From an uncultured Mycoplasmatota bacterium (GTDB lineage: Bacteria > Bacillota_I > Bacilli_A > RF39 > UBA660): a DNA stretch of 8,036 nucleotides. The notes beneath the pieces are model-generated. The model was not told where the DNA came from. It worked only from the letters and a program-made list of their open reading frames with translations, and made no database searches. Every line of letters begins with the position of its first letter. Position 1 is the stretch's first letter. The stretch is from NCBI GenBank assembly GCA_900543675.1, contig UQRY01000040.1, forward strand, positions 1 to 8,036, written 5' to 3'. Positions 6,136 to 8,036 of the stretch are shown here, one piece after another. The position numbers and the translations under genes were made by a program.

Positions 6136-6241
6136 AAGTAATGCTTTTATAATATCAGAATCAGAAATTTTATTTTGATACAGATGAAATAAAAAATATA
6201 GAATAATATGAAAAATTAAAGAAAGAAATTTAAGCATAATG

Positions 6242-6275
6242 AAAAAGGAAGATCCATCTTTCTCTCTTCCTCTTT
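6242..6275 (-). terminator. Terminator downstream of the surface-protein gene
   Basis: On the minus strand AAAGAGGAAGA (6275-6265) pairs with TCTTCCTTTTT (6252-6242): 11 bp including one G-U, with a 12-nt loop. The second arm ends in five T residues. It lies about 100 nt after the surface-protein stop codon at 6373, with nothing else between them. Confidence 0.6.
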
Positions 6276-6372
6276 CTATATTCTGAGCATGATTCTATAT
6301 CCTCTTCGAAAAGATTTTTGGTTTCTTTTTAAGCTCTATTTATATTATCCCACTGTATTTATTTTAAAACTC

Positions 6373-8036
6373 TTAAAATCCGTAGGTAATGGTTACTGTA
6401 CCTGTTCCTGCATTTCCCCAGGAACTAGAGTAACCATATAATTGTATATTGCTAAAACTGTCGTTTTCTGTCTTAGTAATACTAGTATAACATCCACTTC
6501 CATCTACTCTAATACATGCTTCTCCTGAAACTGTAGCAGTAATTTTTTTCATATTTGCTGTTTTAGTAAATGTAATGGTAGTTGGCCAATCAACTCCACC
6601 GGCATCATAGGTTCTAAAATCTATCGAATGAGTGACGGTAAATGTCTGTCCAGACGACTGGGCTTTTCCATCTTCTACACCTTTATTATACCCATTATTA
6701 TAACCTTGATTATAACCATCATTGTAGGTTTTTCCTGTTCCGGTTATTTTTTTCCCATTTACCCAGGCAGTTTTCCCACTTGTAATATCTGAAGCTGTTG
6801 CCGTTCCTTGGGTTTGACTCGCTAATGAGGCAGCCGTTATTTTGCCACTACCATTATGATATCCTGCTGGAATAGTATAGCTTCCTCCGGCATTTAAGCT
6901 CTTAGTTACTGCTCCACGATTGGCCATTGTTCCCGTTATTTTATTTCCATTTACCCAAGCAGTTCTTCCACTTAATATTTGGGAAGCAGTTGCATTGGCT
7001 TGAGTTTGACTAGCTAAGGATGCTACCGTTATCTTACCACTTCCATTATGATAACCTGCTGGTATCGTATAACTTCCTCCCGCATTTAATGTTTGGGTGA
7101 CTGCTCCTCGATTGGCCATCGTTCCTGTTACTTTCTTTCCTTTTACCCAGGCAGTCTTGCCACTTAATATCTGATTAGCTGTCGCATCCCCATCACCACT
7201 ACTACAGGCATATATCGTTTGGATTGGGTTTGCCGTGATATTTCCTAATTTATCTTTTACTTGGATTTCTGCATCCGTACTTATCGCATAAACTTTACTG
7301 GTATCTCTTACCCAGGTTGCTCCGCCATCAAAAGAATAGATACTATCTCCTTTATCTACTCCAATTCCACTATCTGCTACATTACTTATTCCTACTTCTA
7401 TTTGATTACCACTTATGATCGAATGCTCGTCACTCGTTAAACTGTAACTAGGTCCCTTAGAGTCCGCTCTTACAATATGATTATTCATATTACTCACATT
7501 ATTCGCTTGATCAATCGCTCTAACATAGATATTTCCATTATAGTTTTCATATTCTTGATTATTCGGATTTAACTCTACCCAGTTTAAAAGATCTTTCGTA
7601 TACTCATACCTATCAATATCGATATTATAAGGATTACTACTACTATAGGTTCCATACACATATCTAGTCCAATCTCCTTCATTATAGTTCTTCGTATGCG
7701 TAGTATCTTCATATAGTTCATAGTTCACGACAAAGTTTCCACTAAATCCTTTACAATATAATGGAAGGCCTCCTTCTGCTTCATGAACAACTTTGCCCTT
7801 CTTATCCTTACAAGTTAAATAAGCTTGATATTCATTTCCCTTATCACTTGTATTATCGATAATGATATTCCCTGTACAATTAATATCCTCTTCTTCGATT
7901 AATCCTTCATTTAATAAAGTATCATAGGGAACATTAAAACAATCACTACTCGCATTCGTCATTTCTCCCCGATAGTTCTTTACATATAACTTACTGGCTT
8001 CATACGCTAACTTTTCTAGAGTCTGATATTTCTTCT
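6373..8036 (-). CDS. Mosaic surface protein: pilin-like end, Ig-like modules, phage-tail-type repeats (5' end outside window)
   Basis: The frame stays open to the window edge, giving 553 visible residues. An in-frame ATG at 7962 has only a GGGGAG about 3 nt away, too close for a ribosome site, and would cut an evident helix, so the true start is outside. Visible residues 1-24 (KKYQTLEKLAYEASKLY...) look like the end of a pseudopilin alpha-1 helix, followed by a globular part with Cys32, Cys53, Cys75 and Cys94. Two Ig-like modules follow (about 96-193, with IYVRAIDQANNVS; about 194-277, with SFDGGATWV). Next come two 64-residue repeats (283-346, 347-410) and a third, truncated one (411-434), of a type common in Firmicute phage tail fibres and surface proteins. 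A Tyr-Asn-x-Gly linker (437-452) and a beta-rich C-terminal domain with Cys507 and Cys515 complete it. No LPXTG anchor or C-terminal membrane helix is present. The gene is visibly richer in GC than the rest of the window. An adhesive or receptor-binding surface role is inferred. An alternative is a prophage tail protein, but no other phage gene is visible. Confidence 0.8.
   Translation of the reverse strand, partial: KKYQTLEKLAYEASKLYVKNYRGEMTNASSDCFNVPYDTLLNEGLIEEEDINCTGNIIIDNTSDKGNEYQAYLTCKDKKGKVVHEAEGGLPLYCKGFSGNFVVNYELYEDTTHTKNYNEGDWTRYVYGTYSSSNPYNIDIDRYEYTKDLLNWVELNPNNQEYENYNGNIYVRAIDQANNVSNMNNHIVRADSKGPSYSLTSDEHSIISGNQIEVGISNVADSGIGVDKGDSIYSFDGGATWVRDTSKVYAISTDAEIQVKDKLGNITANPIQTIYACSSGDGDATANQILSGKTAWVKGKKVTGTMANRGAVTQTLNAGGSYTIPAGYHNGSGKITVASLASQTQANATASQILSGRTAWVNGNKITGTMANRGAVTKSLNAGGSYTIPAGYHNGSGKITAASLASQTQGTATASDITSGKTAWVNGKKITGTGKTYNDGYNQGYNNGYNKGVEDGKAQSSGQTFTVTHSIDFRTYDAGGVDWPTTITFTKTANMKKITATVSGEACIRVDGSGCYTSITKTENDSFSNIQLYGYSSSWGNAGTGTVTITYGF
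6733..6804 (-). repeat. Truncated copy 3 of the 64-residue repeat
   Basis: This encodes visible residues 411-434 (TATASDITSGKTAWVNGKK, then ITGTG). It matches the first third of copies 1 and 2 and then passes into the Tyr-Asn-x-Gly linker. Confidence 0.75.
6805..6996 (-). repeat. 64-residue tail-fibre-type repeat, copy 2
   Basis: This encodes visible residues 347-410, beginning NATASQILSGRTAWVNG. The central part is identical in protein to copy 1, but many third codon positions differ, so the duplication is not recent. Confidence 0.85.
6997..7188 (-). repeat. 64-residue tail-fibre-type repeat, copy 1
   Basis: This encodes visible residues 283-346, beginning DATANQILSGKTAWVKG and containing MANRGAV and the core GGSYTIPAGYHNGSGKIT. 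It abuts copy 2 exactly with a period of 192 bp. The two copies agree at 54 of 64 residues by my count. Confidence 0.85.

Larger units (their letters stand above)
5796..6372. other. 577-bp gene-free region between the regulator gene and the surface-protein gene
   Basis: No convincing gene lies here on either strand. It contains the two-component promoter (5801-5823), a tandem 10-bp repeat (6027-6046), two minus-strand hairpins with T-tails (6094-6135 and 6242-6275) and several promoter-like hexamers without a following gene, for example TTGAAA/TATAGA at 5907-5934 on the plus strand. A plus-strand frame at 6056-6233 with one shift and one internal stop could be a gene remnant (see findings). 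Composition is strongly AT-rich throughout, in contrast to the adjoining surface-protein gene. Confidence 0.6.

Noticed and set aside
7960..7962. ATG at 7962 as start of the surface protein
   Set aside because: The frame remains open upstream with a coherent helix, and the GGGGAG before the ATG is too close to serve as a ribosome site.
1..8036. CRISPR array, tRNA, rRNA, riboswitch or intact insertion sequence
   Set aside because: I found no regularly spaced direct repeats, tRNA cloverleaf, rRNA-like block, T-box or riboswitch core, or transposase frame.

Overview
The window is AT-rich bacterial DNA from a low-GC Firmicute, most likely a gut-type member of class Bacilli (Erysipelotrichia or RF39-like). 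The reasons are strong AGGAGG-type ribosome sites, hairpin-plus-T-run terminators, yqeK and murC of Firmicute type, and a standard genetic code: TGA is used as a stop at the response regulator/kinase junction and TGG encodes Trp. murC implies a peptidoglycan wall, so this is not a wall-less mollicute.

Left part (1-1521, + strand). The tail of an unidentified membrane protein (1-300) ends before a hairpin/T-run region. An extended -10 promoter then drives a two-gene operon: an unknown 156-residue protein, then yqeK, an HD-domain diadenosine tetraphosphate hydrolase. yqeK meets murC tail to tail at a perfect palindrome that acts as terminator for both and encodes the same C-terminus (LKKEKE) on both strands.

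Middle part (1529-5823, - strand). There are three separately punctuated units: murC (UDP-MurNAc-L-alanine ligase; true start 2842), a sigma-70 family factor, and a two-component operon (OmpR-type regulator then sensor kinase, joined by an ATGA overlap). The sigma and two-component units each end in a hairpin overlapping or abutting the stop codon. A 106-bp element with 11-bp terminal inverted repeats, resembling a MITE, lies upstream of the sigma-factor promoter.

A 577-bp gene-free stretch follows (5796-6372). It holds the regulator promoter, a tandem 10-bp repeat, two minus-strand terminator-like hairpins and perhaps a decayed reading frame.

Right part (6373-8036, - strand, 5' end outside the window). 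This is most of a large, less AT-rich surface protein. The order is the end of a pilin-like domain with Cys residues, two Ig-like modules, two and a third copies of a 64-residue repeat of the kind found in phage tail fibres, a Tyr/Asn/Gly linker and a C-terminal beta-rich domain. This mosaic is the most unusual item in the window. The sigma factor and two-component system are plausible regulators of surface functions, but nothing in the sequence proves a link to this gene.
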